A DNA stretch of 64,000 bases from Thalassobius sp965218685 (GCF_965218685.1 NZ_OZ244657.1:930001-994000); one strand, 5' to 3'; numbered from the stretch's first letter, positions 16,407-25,329 are shown. Numbers and translations are program-made. The notes: generated by a model from the sequence alone, not told the origin.

Positions 16407-19196
16407 TTAGAAGTGGACGGAACGTGCGGTGCCTGGGATTTCCTTTGGGGGTGCGAACTTGGTCAGGTCGATGCCTTCGACGGCGGTTTTGTACTCTTCC
16501 AGGGTCGGGGTGCGGCCCAGGATGGCTGACAGGACCACGACCGGGGTCGAGGCCAGCAGGGATTCGCCTTTCTTGTCGGGGGCATCGCCCACCACGCGGC
16601 CCTGGAACAGGCGGGTCGAGGTGGCCAGGACGGTGTCGCCCTTGGCAGCCTTTTCCTGGTTGCCCATGCACAGGTTACAGCCCGGACGCTCCAGGTACAG
16701 GATGTTCTCGTACTCGGTGCGGGCGTTGGTTTTCGGCGCCGCGTCGTCGAACTCGAAGCCCGAGTATTTCTCCAGAACTTCCCAGTCGCCCTCTTCCTTC
16801 AGCTCATCGATGATGTTGTAGGTCGGGGCGGCCACGACCAGCGGGGCCTTGAACTCGACCTTGCCGGTGGCTTTTTCCAGGTTCTTGAGCATCTGCGCCA
16901 CGATCTTCATGTCGCCCTTGTGCACCATGCACGAGCCGACAAAGCCCAGGTCCACATGCTTTTCAGCCTTGTAGTACGAGATCGGGCGGATCGTGTCATG
17001 GGTATAACGCTTGGACACGTCGATGTTGTTGACGTCCGGGTCCGCGATCATCGGTTCGACGATCTGGTCCAGATCGACCACGACCTCGGCAAAATACTTG
17101 GCGTTGGCATCCGGCGTCAGGGCCGGCTTTTCACCCGACCTGATCTCGGCGATCCGCTTGTCCGCCTTGGCGATCAGACCAGCCAGCAGCTGTGCCTCGT
17201 TGTCCATGCCCTTGTCGATCATGATCTGGATGCGGCTCTTGGCCAGTTCCAGAGACCCGATCAGCGTCTCGTCATTCGAGATACAGACCGAAGCCTTGGC
17301 TTTCATCTCGGCGGTCCAGTCGGTGAAGGTAAAGGCCTGGTCGGCCAGCAGGGTGCCGATATGCACTTCGATCACCCGACCCTGGAAGACGTTGTCGCCA
17401 TGCTGCGCCAGCATCTGCGCCTGGGTGGCGTGCACCACGTCGCGGAAGTCCATGTGGTCAGCCATCTGGCCCTTGAAGGTCACCTTGACCGATTCCGGGA
17501 TCGGCATCGACGCCTCGCCGGTGGCCAGCGCCAGCGCCACGGTGCCACTGTCCGCACCAAAGGCTACGCCCTTGGACATACGGGTGTGGCTGTCGCCGCC
17601 GATGATGATGTCCCAGTCATCCACGGTGATGTCGTTCAGCACCTTGTGAATCACGTCGGTCATCGCGTGGTATTTACCTTTGGGATCGCGCGCCGTGATC
17701 AGGCCAAAGGAGTTCATGAAGGCCATCAGCTTGGGGATGTTGGCCTGTGCCTTCAGGTCCCAAACCGACGCGGTGTGACAGCCCGACTGGTACCCAACGT
17801 CCAGCGAGGGCGAGATCACGGTGGCCGCCATGGCCTCCAGTTCCTGCGCGGTCATCGGGCCGGTGGTGTCCTGGCTGCCAACAACATTCACCTGAACACG
17901 CACGTCCGAGCCAGCATGCAGCGTCTTGCCCGGGGTCGCGCCGCGGGCGTTGCGGTTGAAGATCTTCTCGACCGCGGTCAGGCCCTGGCCTTCGATCGAT
18001 ACTTCTTTCGACGGCGCGTAGGCCGATTTCAGGTCCTGGCCCAGGGCCTCGGCTGCGAATGTCTGCAGCTTCTTGCCAAAGACCACGGCGTAGGAACCGC
18101 CAGCCTTGATGAACTCGACCTTCTGAGGGGTCAGCGAGGACGAGATGTCGACCAGCTCGGTGCCGTCGGCGTCGTACAGTTTCTTGTCCTTGGTGTTGAT
18201 GGTCAGAACCTTGCCGGTCTCAACCGAATAGGCCTGCTCCAGCACCGGATCGCCATTGTCATCCAGAACGGTGTTGCCGTCCGCGTCGACCTTCTTGACC
18301 CAGTTCTTCAGGTCAATGCCGATGCCGCCGGTCACGCCAACGGTGGTCAGGAAGATCGGCGAGATGCCGTTGGTGCCGGCCACAACGGGGGCGATGTTCA
18401 CGAAGGGAACATAGGGGCTGGCCTGTTTGCCGGTCCACAGCGCCACGTTGTTCACACCAGACATCCGCGACGAGCCAACACCCATCGTGCCTTTTTCCGC
18501 GATCAGCATGACGCGGGCGCCGGGGTTGGCCTCTTGCAGGGCAACGATTTCACCCTGAGCTTCGGGGGTGATCATGCACTTGCCATGCAACTCGCGGTCA
18601 GCACGGCTGTGGGCCTCGGCGCCGGGCGACAGAAGGTCGGTCGAGATATCACCCTCGGCGGCGATATAGGTGACAACCTTGATCTCTTCATCGATGTCCG
18701 GCAGCTTGGTGAAGAACTCGGCCTTGGCATAGCTGTCCAGGATATCGGTCGCCACGGCATTGCCTGCGGCGTGGGCCTCGGACAGGCGATCCATGTCCGC
18801 TTCGTACAGGAATACCTGGGTCTTCAGAACCTCGGCTGCCTGACCGGCCAGCGCCGCATCATCCCCAAGCGCCACATCCAGCAGAACCGCAATCGAGGGG
18901 CCGCCCTTCATGTGCGACAAAAGCTCGAACGCGAAATCAGGCGTGATCTCGGCAACAGTCTCGGTGCCAAGAATGATGTCCTTCAAAAACGCCGCCTTCA
19001 CAACGGCCGCGCTCGTGGTGCCGGGCAGCGTGTTGTAAATGAAATGCTGCAAAGAGTCCGCGCGATACTCGTTCCCGGTATCCTTGATCTGCGCGATCAA
19101 CGCCCCAACCAGGGCACCATCGTCGATAGGCTTGGGATGCAATCCCTGATCTTTACGGGTCTCGATCTCGGTAAGGTAATCTGTGTACAAGCTCAT
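16407..19196 (-). CDS. acnB: Bifunctional aconitate hydratase 2 / 2-methylisocitrate dehydratase
   Basis: AcnB isomerises citrate to isocitrate in the TCA cycle and can dehydrate 2-methylisocitrate. The 929-residue protein belongs to the longer AcnB type (E. coli has 865). Order: HEAT-like N-terminal domain, swivel domain, and catalytic domains with GSQDTTGPMT and GGDSHTRMSKG. The cluster cysteines are Cys756 in VGSCMVHKG and Cys840/Cys843 in GCNLCMGN. An extra acidic/polar stretch (VDADGNTVLDDNGDP) lies in the middle part, seen in other long AcnB proteins. The frame is open 141 bases further upstream, but MSLYTDYLTEIE is the conserved N-terminus, so ATG at 19196 is chosen. Confidence 0.97.
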   Translation of the reverse strand: MSLYTDYLTEIETRKDQGLHPKPIDDGALVGALIAQIKDTGNEYRADSLQHFIYNTLPGTTSAAVVKAAFLKDIILGTETVAEITPDFAFELLSHMKGGPSIAVLLDVALGDDAALAGQAAEVLKTQVFLYEADMDRLSEAHAAGNAVATDILDSYAKAEFFTKLPDIDEEIKVVTYIAAEGDISTDLLSPGAEAHSRADRELHGKCMITPEAQGEIVALQEANPGARVMLIAEKGTMGVGSSRMSGVNNVALWTGKQASPYVPFVNIAPVVAGTNGISPIFLTTVGVTGGIGIDLKNWVKKVDADGNTVLDDNGDPVLEQAYSVETGKVLTINTKDKKLYDADGTELVDISSSLTPQKVEFIKAGGSYAVVFGKKLQTFAAEALGQDLKSAYAPSKEVSIEGQGLTAVEKIFNRNARGATPGKTLHAGSDVRVQVNVVGSQDTTGPMTAQELEAMAATVISPSLDVGYQSGCHTASVWDLKAQANIPKLMAFMNSFGLITARDPKGKYHAMTDVIHKVLNDITVDDWDIIIGGDSHTRMSKGVAFGADSGTVALALATGEASMPIPESVKVTFKGQMADHMDFRDVVHATQAQMLAQHGDNVFQGRVIEVHIGTLLADQAFTFTDWTAEMKAKASVCISNDETLIGSLELAKSRIQIMIDKGMDNEAQLLAGLIAKADKRIAEIRSGEKPALTPDANAKYFAEVVVDLDQIVEPMIADPDVNNIDVSKRYTHDTIRPISYYKAEKHVDLGFVGSCMVHKGDMKIVAQMLKNLEKATGKVEFKAPLVVAAPTYNIIDELKEEGDWEVLEKYSGFEFDDAAPKTNARTEYENILYLERPGCNLCMGNQEKAAKGDTVLATSTRLFQGRVVGDAPDKKGESLLASTPVVVLSAILGRTPTLEEYKTAVEGIDLTKFAPPKEIPGTARSVHF

Positions 19197-19561
19197 GTTG
19201 ATTCCGGCGTCTGAGATTAAGATTAAAGCTTGAATGCCGGGCTTCAGATTTGACTGGCGAGCCCGGTAAAGCTGGTTGCATGCCGTGGTATACCAAAAGG
19301 GCCAAAGAAGCAAGATACAGGTTGGTGACAAGCGCACCGATTTGCATCCGCTTCCCCGTTCCTAGAGCCACGAGGGTGAAGGAATGGTTGTCTATAGGAG
19401 CCGAATCTGCAACCAATCAAGGCTTTTCTGTCAAACGCGCGCTATGCCGCAAGCCGCCTTTGATCAGGGGATACGCCCGTGGTTTCGGATTGGTATTGCG
19501 AACCCGGCGCGAAAGGCGTTGCATGAACTTGGTTTCACTTGGAGCTCACCGGTGAAGAAAG
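19197..19561. other. Gene-free stretch: acnB leader and upstream region
   Basis: No convincing gene is seen. The acnB-proximal part holds an inverted repeat (CCGGGCT at 19237-19243 and AGCCCGG at 19260-19266) that would fold in the acnB leader RNA. The rest presumably carries the acnB promoter. I see no recognisable riboswitch. Confidence 0.4.
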
Positions 19562-19834
19562 ATGACGACAGCTTCGTCTGACGTCAAAATTCCAACCAAA
19601 GCCCTGATCGGTAACATCACACTGGCTATTCTGGTGACGCCAATCTTTAACGCCTCACGCGGCAGTTTGCTTTGGCCGATGCTGTTCCATTCGCAGCTGA
19701 TCAATCCGTTCTGGCCGGATGCGCAGCCCTATGACACCTGGATTTTGGTAGCGGTGACCGTGGTTGTGATCTGGTGGAACCGGGATGCAATGCTGCATCG
19801 TAAGGGCGCAGTCACACAAGTTGTGCCATCTTAA
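19562..19834 (+). pseudogene. C-terminal remnant of a CPBP (CAAX-type) intramembrane protease
   Basis: A 90-codon frame whose middle reads NASRGSLLWPMLFHSQLIN and then NPFWPDAQPYDTW, matching the last conserved helix and tail of CPBP-family membrane proteases (N-x-T/S-R-G-S ... F-H). The family's catalytic EExxxR motif and the second conserved motif, which belong well upstream, are absent, and I could not find them in any frame of the preceding 365 bases. The N-terminal 20 residues look unrelated. I therefore read it as a truncated remnant rather than a working protease. A small independent membrane protein is possible but less likely. Confidence 0.55.
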
Positions 19835-19835
19835 A

Positions 19836-19864
19836 AAGCAAGGCCGACCCGAAGGCCGGCCTTA
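19836..19864 (-). terminator. Terminator downstream of the TRAP binding-protein gene
   Basis: On the minus strand AAGGCCGGCCTTCGGGTCGGCCTT can fold with AAGGCCG paired to CGGCCTT, followed by GCTTTTTAAG. It starts about 24 bases after the dctP stop. It also sits directly after the stop of the plus-strand CPBP remnant. Confidence 0.75.
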
Positions 19865-19887
19865 CCCCCACGGGATGACGGGAGGAA

Positions 19888-20928
19888 TTACTTCCCGTCG
19901 GTGTGTTTCTGGATCAGCGCCTTGGCCTCGGCCAGCAACGCGGCCCCGTCAATGCCCTTGGCGGTGACGTCTTTGACCCAGCGATCATAGACAGGCTGAG
20001 CGAAGGCCTTCCATTTCTCGCTGTCGTCTGCCGAAATGGTGATCACCGTATTGCCTGCGTCCACAGCCTTTTGGCGGGCGGGGCCGTCGGCGCTGGCTTG
20101 CTGGGACCCTGCAAAGGCCGAGAACTCGATGCCCGAGTTGGCGTCGAACACCGCCTTGATGTCCTCGGGCAGGCTTTCATAGCGATCCTTGTTCATCGCC
20201 AGAGTGAAGGTCAGCGTATAAAATGCATAGCCTTCCGCGAACTCGGTGTGATTGCCCACCAGTTCAGGCACTTTAAGGGCGGTCGTAACCTCCCACGGGA
20301 TCACAGCGCCGTCGATCACACCCTTGGACAGGGCCTCGGGGATGGCGGTGACGGGCATACCGATCGGAACAGCACCCAGGTTTTCCAGCAAGAACCCGGC
20401 CATGCGGCTGGGGATGCGGAACTTCATCCCGGTCATGTCCTCCATCGTGCGGACGGGCTTGTTGGTATGCAGCATACCCGGCCCATGGACCCAGGCACCG
20501 ATCAGGTGGACATTGCGATAGTCGGTGTCCTTCATCTCTTTCTCGAACAGCTCCCAATACGCGCGGCTGGTTGCCTCGGCATTGGTCATCAGGAAGGGCA
20601 GTTCAAACACTTCCGATCGCGGGAAACGTCCGGGGGTAAAACCGTTCACCGTCCAGGCCAGATCCACGATGCCGTCTTGCACCTGGTCCATAAGTTGGGG
20701 CGGTTTGCCGCCCAGTTGCATCGAGGGGTAATGTTCGATCTTCACCCGCCCGTTAGTGCCGGCCTCGATCCGTTTGATCCATTCGTCCAGCACCAGGCGC
20801 GGGACATTGGCCTGCTGCGGCAGGAATTGGTGGAGCTTCAGTGTGATGTCCGCAGCCATCGCCTGGCTGGCGATCAAGGCTGTTGCGGCGGTCAGGCCCG
20901 CAAGGACCGTGCGTCGAAATGTGTTCAT
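19888..20928 (-). CDS. dctP: TRAP transporter substrate-binding protein (DctP family)
   Basis: A 346-residue periplasmic binding protein. The signal peptide (MNTFRRTVLAGLTAATALIA, cleavage after QAMA at about 25) is followed by the DctP fold: LKLHQFLPQQANV, then WTVNGFTPGRFPRSEVFELPFL, and MKFRIPSRMAGFLLENLGA with the conserved arginine that binds the substrate carboxylate. TRAP systems import organic acids using an ion gradient, and this one presumably captures an aromatic or other carboxylate used by the neighbouring enzymes. It lies 55 bases after the hydroxylase-ligase gene on the same strand. No dctQ or dctM membrane gene is in the window, so the permease must be elsewhere. Confidence 0.93.
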   Translation of the reverse strand: MNTFRRTVLAGLTAATALIASQAMAADITLKLHQFLPQQANVPRLVLDEWIKRIEAGTNGRVKIEHYPSMQLGGKPPQLMDQVQDGIVDLAWTVNGFTPGRFPRSEVFELPFLMTNAEATSRAYWELFEKEMKDTDYRNVHLIGAWVHGPGMLHTNKPVRTMEDMTGMKFRIPSRMAGFLLENLGAVPIGMPVTAIPEALSKGVIDGAVIPWEVTTALKVPELVGNHTEFAEGYAFYTLTFTLAMNKDRYESLPEDIKAVFDANSGIEFSAFAGSQQASADGPARQKAVDAGNTVITISADDSEKWKAFAQPVYDRWVKDVTAKGIDGAALLAEAKALIQKHTDGK

Positions 20929-20983
20929 CGTTTCCTCCCTGAATGAACATGTTTGGCCCGGCGCAGAACGCCGGGTCCGTTGG

Positions 20984-23725
20984 TCACGCAGCCTTGTTGG
21001 CTGTCATTTGGATCAAAGCCTGCCTGTCAATCTTGCCCGTTCCCGTTTTGGGCAGCTCATCGACATAGTCGAACAGACGCGGGGCCTTGAACGGTGTCAG
21101 TACGGATTTGACATAGTCGCGCAGGTGGTTGGTTTCCCCGTACCCGGCCTCGCATCCCGGTTTCAGGGCGACCACCGCGCGCAAGGCCATCCGCTTGTCC
21201 CCCAGCTCTTGCGCCAGAACGGCGCATTCGTGCACGTCCGGGTGTTCGTTCAGGCAGCGTTCGACCTCAAGCGGCCAGACCCATTGGCCGGATACCTTGA
21301 TCAGCTCGTCCGCTCGACCCTGGAAGTAGAAATACCCATCCTTCTCGATGAAACGATCCCCGGTATAGATCCACTCGCCCCGCATCGCGTCGGCGGTTTT
21401 GTCCGGGCGGTTCCAGTAACACGGGGCCGAGGAATGTCCGCGCACGAACATCACGCCCTCTTCTCCGGGTTTGGCGGGTTGTCCATCTGGGGCTTCCAGC
21501 CGTACTTCGTATCCCGGAACCCGCGCGCCTGCCGCGCCAAGGCGGTGGTCGTCCAGGGTATTCGACAGATAAACATGCAGCATCTCGGTCGAACCCAGCC
21601 CTTCGGTCGGGCCGTGCCCGGCAAGGGATTTCCACGCGTTGTAGACGTCCTCGGACAAAATTTCAGCCGCCGACATGGATTGCCGTAACGAGGACAGATC
21701 ACGATTGGCAACCCCTTCCGTTCGGGCCAGCGCGGTATACAGCGTTGGCAGACCGAACAGCACGCTGGGCCGATAGATTTCGATCGCGTCCAGAACGGCA
21801 TCGGGGCGGGGCTGACCCGGCATCAGCAGGACCGTTGCCCCCACCGCATAGGGGAAGGTGACCGAGTTGCCAAAGCCATAGGCGAAATAAGTTTTCGGCA
21901 CCGAAAAGGCGATGTCATCCGGCTGCAGCTTCAGCACGTGTTCGCCAAAGGACTTCTGCGTATAGGCCATGTCGTGATGCAAATGGACGATCCCTTTGGG
22001 ACGCCCCGTAGATCCCGAGGAATACATCCAGAACGCCATGTCATCGGGGCCGGTATCGGCGCAACTCAGCACGGCGGACTGCCCGGCCAGGAAATCCTGA
22101 TCCGAAAAGCAATCGCCTGCGGTTCCATTCACCGTGATGATGGTTTGCAGATCTGTGCCAGCAATAGTGGAGCCGGCGAAAACCGGGGCCAGCTCGGCCT
22201 CGGTCACCGTGAACCGCGCGCCGCTGTCCTTGAGGAAGTAGTTCAACACGTCAGGCTTGGTCTGGATATTCAGCAAAACAGGGACAAACCCGGCCCGAAC
22301 CGCGCCAAAGAACGCGGCGGGATACGAAGGCGTGTCGTCCAGGAAAAACGCGATCCGTTCGCCGCGTTGCAGCCCGGCTTGGGTGAAAGCGTTGCCCCAT
22401 TTGGCCGCTTCGGCGATCAGCTGGGCATAGGTCAGACAGCCCTTGGGGCCAATGACGGCCAGTTTTTCAGGATTGCGTGTTCCGTTCTGCCACAGGATTT
22501 CGGAACAATTGGGATGATCGGCGGCATCAAAGCCGATCTCCGCGGCCCCCGGTACACCTGCAGGTACCGGGTCAGCGATAGGGTCCGGTTGGGACTCCTT
22601 ATAGGCATCATATTCTGCCATAAACTGAGGCGTGATCTGGCGCATCCGTTCCATGTCCACGCGGCCGGACCGAGTGAGATAGTTGAACGCGAAATCCAGC
22701 GGGGGCAGGGCCATTTTCTGGCCAAAGGTTTCATACCAGGTGGCCGAGGTATTGGCCGCATCCACGATTTTCTTGGCGACGGGCGGGCGTTCAGCCTGAT
22801 AGGCCTCCAATGCTTTGTTGACATCGCCGTGCGTTTTCAGCGCGTGAACCAGCGCGATGGCATCTTCCATCGCCAGCCGTGTCCCGGACCCGATCGAGAA
22901 ATGGGCCGTATGCACGGCATCCCCCAGAATGGCCGTTTTGGGGGCAATCCAGCTTTCGCACCAAAGTCGCGGGAACTGCCGCCACATGGATTTGTTGATG
23001 ACCAGATCGGTGCCTTTCAGCACGTCCTTGAACAGCTCGCCACACAGTTTGGCGCTTTCCTCTTCGCTCATCTGATCAAAGCCATAGGCTTGATACACGT
23101 CGTCGCTGCATTCCACGATGAATGTGCTGCGACCCGGGGCATAGCGATAATGGTGCGCGTTCAGCGGGCCCTTATCGGTTTCGATGAAGGTTTGGGTCAG
23201 CGTGTCAAACGGCACCGTCGCACCGAACCAAGCGAAATGGTTGTCGAAGTTCTCGATTTTGGGCTTGAAGTGCTGCTCCAGCGATTGCCGCGCAAGCGAG
23301 TTCAGACCATCCGCGCCAATCACCAGGTCAGCCTCAAGTTCGTCCAAGGATTGGATGTGCGTGTTAAACCGAATGGGCACGCCCAGGGCGCGGGCGCGGT
23401 CCTTAAGGATCTCGATCAGCTCCAGACGACCGATGGCGGTAAAGCCGACGCCATCCAGGGTCACCTGACCATCAGGCAGGTTCAGCGTCATGTTCTGCCA
23501 CCGCTCCATCTGGGGAACGATCAGGTCATGGGTTTCGGGGTCGTCGGCCTTAAGAAACTCCAGCGCGCGGTCGGAAAACACCACACCAAAGCCAAAGGTC
23601 GCGCCCTCGGGGTTCTGCTCGGTTACGCGGACCTGCACGTCCGGCAACAGCCGTCGGATCAGAATTGCGGTGTAAAGACCGGCCGGTCCCCCGCCAAGAA
23701 TTTCAATGCTGGAAAGCTGTGACAT
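20984..23725 (-). CDS. Fused FAD-dependent aryl-CoA hydroxylase and benzoate-type CoA ligase
   Basis: One 913-residue chain. Residues 1-about 375 form a flavoprotein monooxygenase with the dinucleotide motif GGGPAGLY (11-18), FGFGVVFSDRALEFL, DLVIGADGLNS (134-143) and the second FAD motif GDAVHTAHFSIGSG (268-281); these patterns are those of salicylyl-CoA 5-hydroxylase and of the first half of 2-aminobenzoyl-CoA monooxygenase/reductase. Residues about 395-913 form an acyl-adenylating ligase of the benzoate-CoA ligase group with YSSGSTGRPKG (568-578), PKTYFAYGFGNS and the catalytic Lys898 in TGTGKIDR. The protein would make an aryl-CoA and hydroxylate it. The frame opens 96 bases earlier, but ATG at 23725 follows GGGAGAG and directly precedes the FAD fold. 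No stop or frameshift separates the halves. Confidence 0.9.
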   Translation of the reverse strand: MSQLSSIEILGGGPAGLYTAILIRRLLPDVQVRVTEQNPEGATFGFGVVFSDRALEFLKADDPETHDLIVPQMERWQNMTLNLPDGQVTLDGVGFTAIGRLELIEILKDRARALGVPIRFNTHIQSLDELEADLVIGADGLNSLARQSLEQHFKPKIENFDNHFAWFGATVPFDTLTQTFIETDKGPLNAHHYRYAPGRSTFIVECSDDVYQAYGFDQMSEEESAKLCGELFKDVLKGTDLVINKSMWRQFPRLWCESWIAPKTAILGDAVHTAHFSIGSGTRLAMEDAIALVHALKTHGDVNKALEAYQAERPPVAKKIVDAANTSATWYETFGQKMALPPLDFAFNYLTRSGRVDMERMRQITPQFMAEYDAYKESQPDPIADPVPAGVPGAAEIGFDAADHPNCSEILWQNGTRNPEKLAVIGPKGCLTYAQLIAEAAKWGNAFTQAGLQRGERIAFFLDDTPSYPAAFFGAVRAGFVPVLLNIQTKPDVLNYFLKDSGARFTVTEAELAPVFAGSTIAGTDLQTIITVNGTAGDCFSDQDFLAGQSAVLSCADTGPDDMAFWMYSSGSTGRPKGIVHLHHDMAYTQKSFGEHVLKLQPDDIAFSVPKTYFAYGFGNSVTFPYAVGATVLLMPGQPRPDAVLDAIEIYRPSVLFGLPTLYTALARTEGVANRDLSSLRQSMSAAEILSEDVYNAWKSLAGHGPTEGLGSTEMLHVYLSNTLDDHRLGAAGARVPGYEVRLEAPDGQPAKPGEEGVMFVRGHSSAPCYWNRPDKTADAMRGEWIYTGDRFIEKDGYFYFQGRADELIKVSGQWVWPLEVERCLNEHPDVHECAVLAQELGDKRMALRAVVALKPGCEAGYGETNHLRDYVKSVLTPFKAPRLFDYVDELPKTGTGKIDRQALIQMTANKAA

Positions 23726-23812
23726 GATCTCTCCCATAATCTGTCGACTTTCATATAGGGCTAGGGTAGAATTACAAATAACGCAATAAATTTTATAATA
23801 TGGAAAAAAGAG
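23726..23812. promoter_or_regulatory. Divergent promoter region between the hydroxylase-ligase and thioesterase genes
   Basis: The 87 bases between the two start codons are strongly AT-rich (for example AGAATTACAAATAACGCAAT and TTTTATAATATGG). They must drive both transcripts. This is the natural binding site for the IclR regulator encoded two genes to the right. No clear palindrome is assigned. Confidence 0.6.
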
Positions 23813-24223
23813 ATGATGCATAATCTAACCCATACGGTCACTTTCGGGGACTGTGATCCCGCGGGAATAGTGTTTTATCCCAACAGCTTCCGATGGATGG
23901 ATGCCTGTTTTCACGACATGCTGGCCCGAGCCGGGGGACATGCAGGGCTTTGCAAGGAAATCGGATCAGTTGGTATAGGTCTTGCGGACGCCTCGGCGCA
24001 GTTCAGGTCTCCGATGATGGATCGCGACGCCCTGTCGATTCGCCTTTTGGGCATCGAATGGGGCGCCCGCGCACTGACCGCGCGCTATGAAACCTGCGTG
24101 GGCGAGCGGCTGTGCTTTACAGGCACCGAGGTGCGGTGCATTTTCAAGAAAACGGACAAGGGCATAAGCGCGGATACCACGGACGCGCTGCGAGCCCTGT
24201 TAGAGGAGCGATTGAATGGCTGA
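23813..24223 (+). CDS. Acyl-CoA thioesterase, 4-hydroxybenzoyl-CoA type hot-dog fold
   Basis: A 136-residue single hot-dog-domain protein. FGDCDPAGIVFYPNSFRWMD (residues 11-30) is the active-site segment of the 4-hydroxybenzoyl-CoA thioesterase group; the aspartate in DPAG (Asp15) corresponds to the catalytic Asp17 of the Pseudomonas enzyme. In this setting it would release the hydroxylated aromatic acid from CoA. ATG at 23813 has GGAAAAAAGAG upstream; a second ATG follows at 23816. The stop overlaps the IclR start by eight bases. It is divergent from the hydroxylase-ligase gene. Confidence 0.9.
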   Translation: MMHNLTHTVTFGDCDPAGIVFYPNSFRWMDACFHDMLARAGGHAGLCKEIGSVGIGLADASAQFRSPMMDRDALSIRLLGIEWGARALTARYETCVGERLCFTGTEVRCIFKKTDKGISADTTDALRALLEERLNG

Positions 24224-25004
24224 CGAACAGGGTGCCGGACAGGGGATCAAATCACTGGATTCGGCGCTAAGCGTCCTTCTTCATCTTGGTTCGCTCAGCG
24301 GTCCTTCCAGCCTGACCGAGATCGCTCGGGTTTGCAGTATGCCGCCCAGCAAGGTGCACCGCTATCTGGCTTCGTTCATTCAGGCGGGGCTGGTCCGGCA
24401 AGAGGGACGTTCGGGGCAGTATGATCTGGGGCCGGGGGCGCTGCAGCTGGGTCTGTCCGCCATGTCGCGCCACGATTTCGTTAATTCAGCGGCGGATGGG
24501 TTGCCGGCCTTGGCCGCCCAAACCGGTGTGACGGTGCTGCTGGCGGTCTGGGGCACCGAGGGCGCGACGGTCGTGCGCTGGCAACGTGGCGAGATCCCGG
24601 CCGTGACCTCGATGGGGTTAGGGACCACGCTGCCGTTGCTCAACTCGGCCACGGGGCGCGCGTTCCTGGCCTGGGCGCCGGAAGGCGCGATTGCGACTCA
24701 ACGCGAAAAAGAACTGCGCCGCGCCGTGCGAAACCCCGGCATTCTGGTCGATGTCGCGGCAAATAAAACCGGGCTGAACGCACTGGTTGCCCAGATCAAG
24801 GCAGACGGTTTCGCCCATGTCCGCGGCGAGTATATTCCCGGCCTTGTGGCTGTCGCGGCCCCGATTTTGGATTGGCAGCACGAGGCTCAGGCGGTGATCA
24901 CTTTGGTCGGTATCGACCCGGCCATGGCCGAGCCTGGCTCGGAAGCCGTGCAGGTTTTACGAGAATTTTGCCTGGAAAAATCGATGACCCGGCGCTTGGA
25001 CTAG
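24216..25004 (+). CDS. IclR family transcriptional regulator
   Basis: A 262-residue regulator with an N-terminal winged helix-turn-helix (about 13-75, containing SLTEIARVCSMPPSKVHRYL) and a C-terminal effector-binding domain (about 85-255, with GTTLPLLNSATGRAFLAW and VAAPILDWQHEAQAVITLVG). IclR proteins commonly control aromatic catabolic genes in response to a pathway intermediate. It is translationally coupled to the thioesterase gene by an overlap, so it probably regulates its own operon and the divergent hydroxylase-ligase/dctP operon. Whether it activates or represses cannot be read from sequence. Confidence 0.93.
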   Translation: MADEQGAGQGIKSLDSALSVLLHLGSLSGPSSLTEIARVCSMPPSKVHRYLASFIQAGLVRQEGRSGQYDLGPGALQLGLSAMSRHDFVNSAADGLPALAAQTGVTVLLAVWGTEGATVVRWQRGEIPAVTSMGLGTTLPLLNSATGRAFLAWAPEGAIATQREKELRRAVRNPGILVDVAANKTGLNALVAQIKADGFAHVRGEYIPGLVAVAAPILDWQHEAQAVITLVGIDPAMAEPGSEAVQVLREFCLEKSMTRRLD

Positions 25005-25329
25005 GCTCCAGCCCTCTCTCACACGGAATTTGAATCAGCGTGACAGGAAATCTGTCGGCGCCAATATCCTGTGTTTATGGCCAATCCAGCCCATTTGAGT
25101 GGATTGGGGCGCAATTGGGGCAGAAAAAAGGCAACCACATTAACTTTAAGAAAAATTAAGTTCTTTAAAAATCAACTAGATAGATAAAAACTTGGATTTT
25201 GCATTGTGACAAAAAAGTGGCCAGCATCGCTGTGGCTGACGTAAGGTCGGCTTGTCTGTACACCAAATATGACCACGAAACGGGTGCGCGGCAGTGGGGG
25301 CTGCCAAGCTGATCCGTGGAAAGGCTGAC
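25005..25329. other. Gene-free stretch with an inverted repeat
   Basis: No gene is seen. CCAATCCA (25081-25088) and TGGATTGG (25100-25107) form a perfect eight-base-pair stem with an 11-base loop. It has no T-run, so it could be a weak terminator for the IclR gene or an operator. The AT-rich part from 25140 to 25200 is the likely promoter for the following exported protein. Confidence 0.45.

Noticed and set aside
16920..19214. 764-codon plus-strand open frame opposite acnB
   Set aside because: Mirror of the acnB codons with no recognisable motif; acnB is complete and certain.
21938..23722. 594-codon plus-strand open frame opposite the hydroxylase-ligase gene
   Set aside because: Shadow frame, no domain pattern, and it would start inside the ligase.
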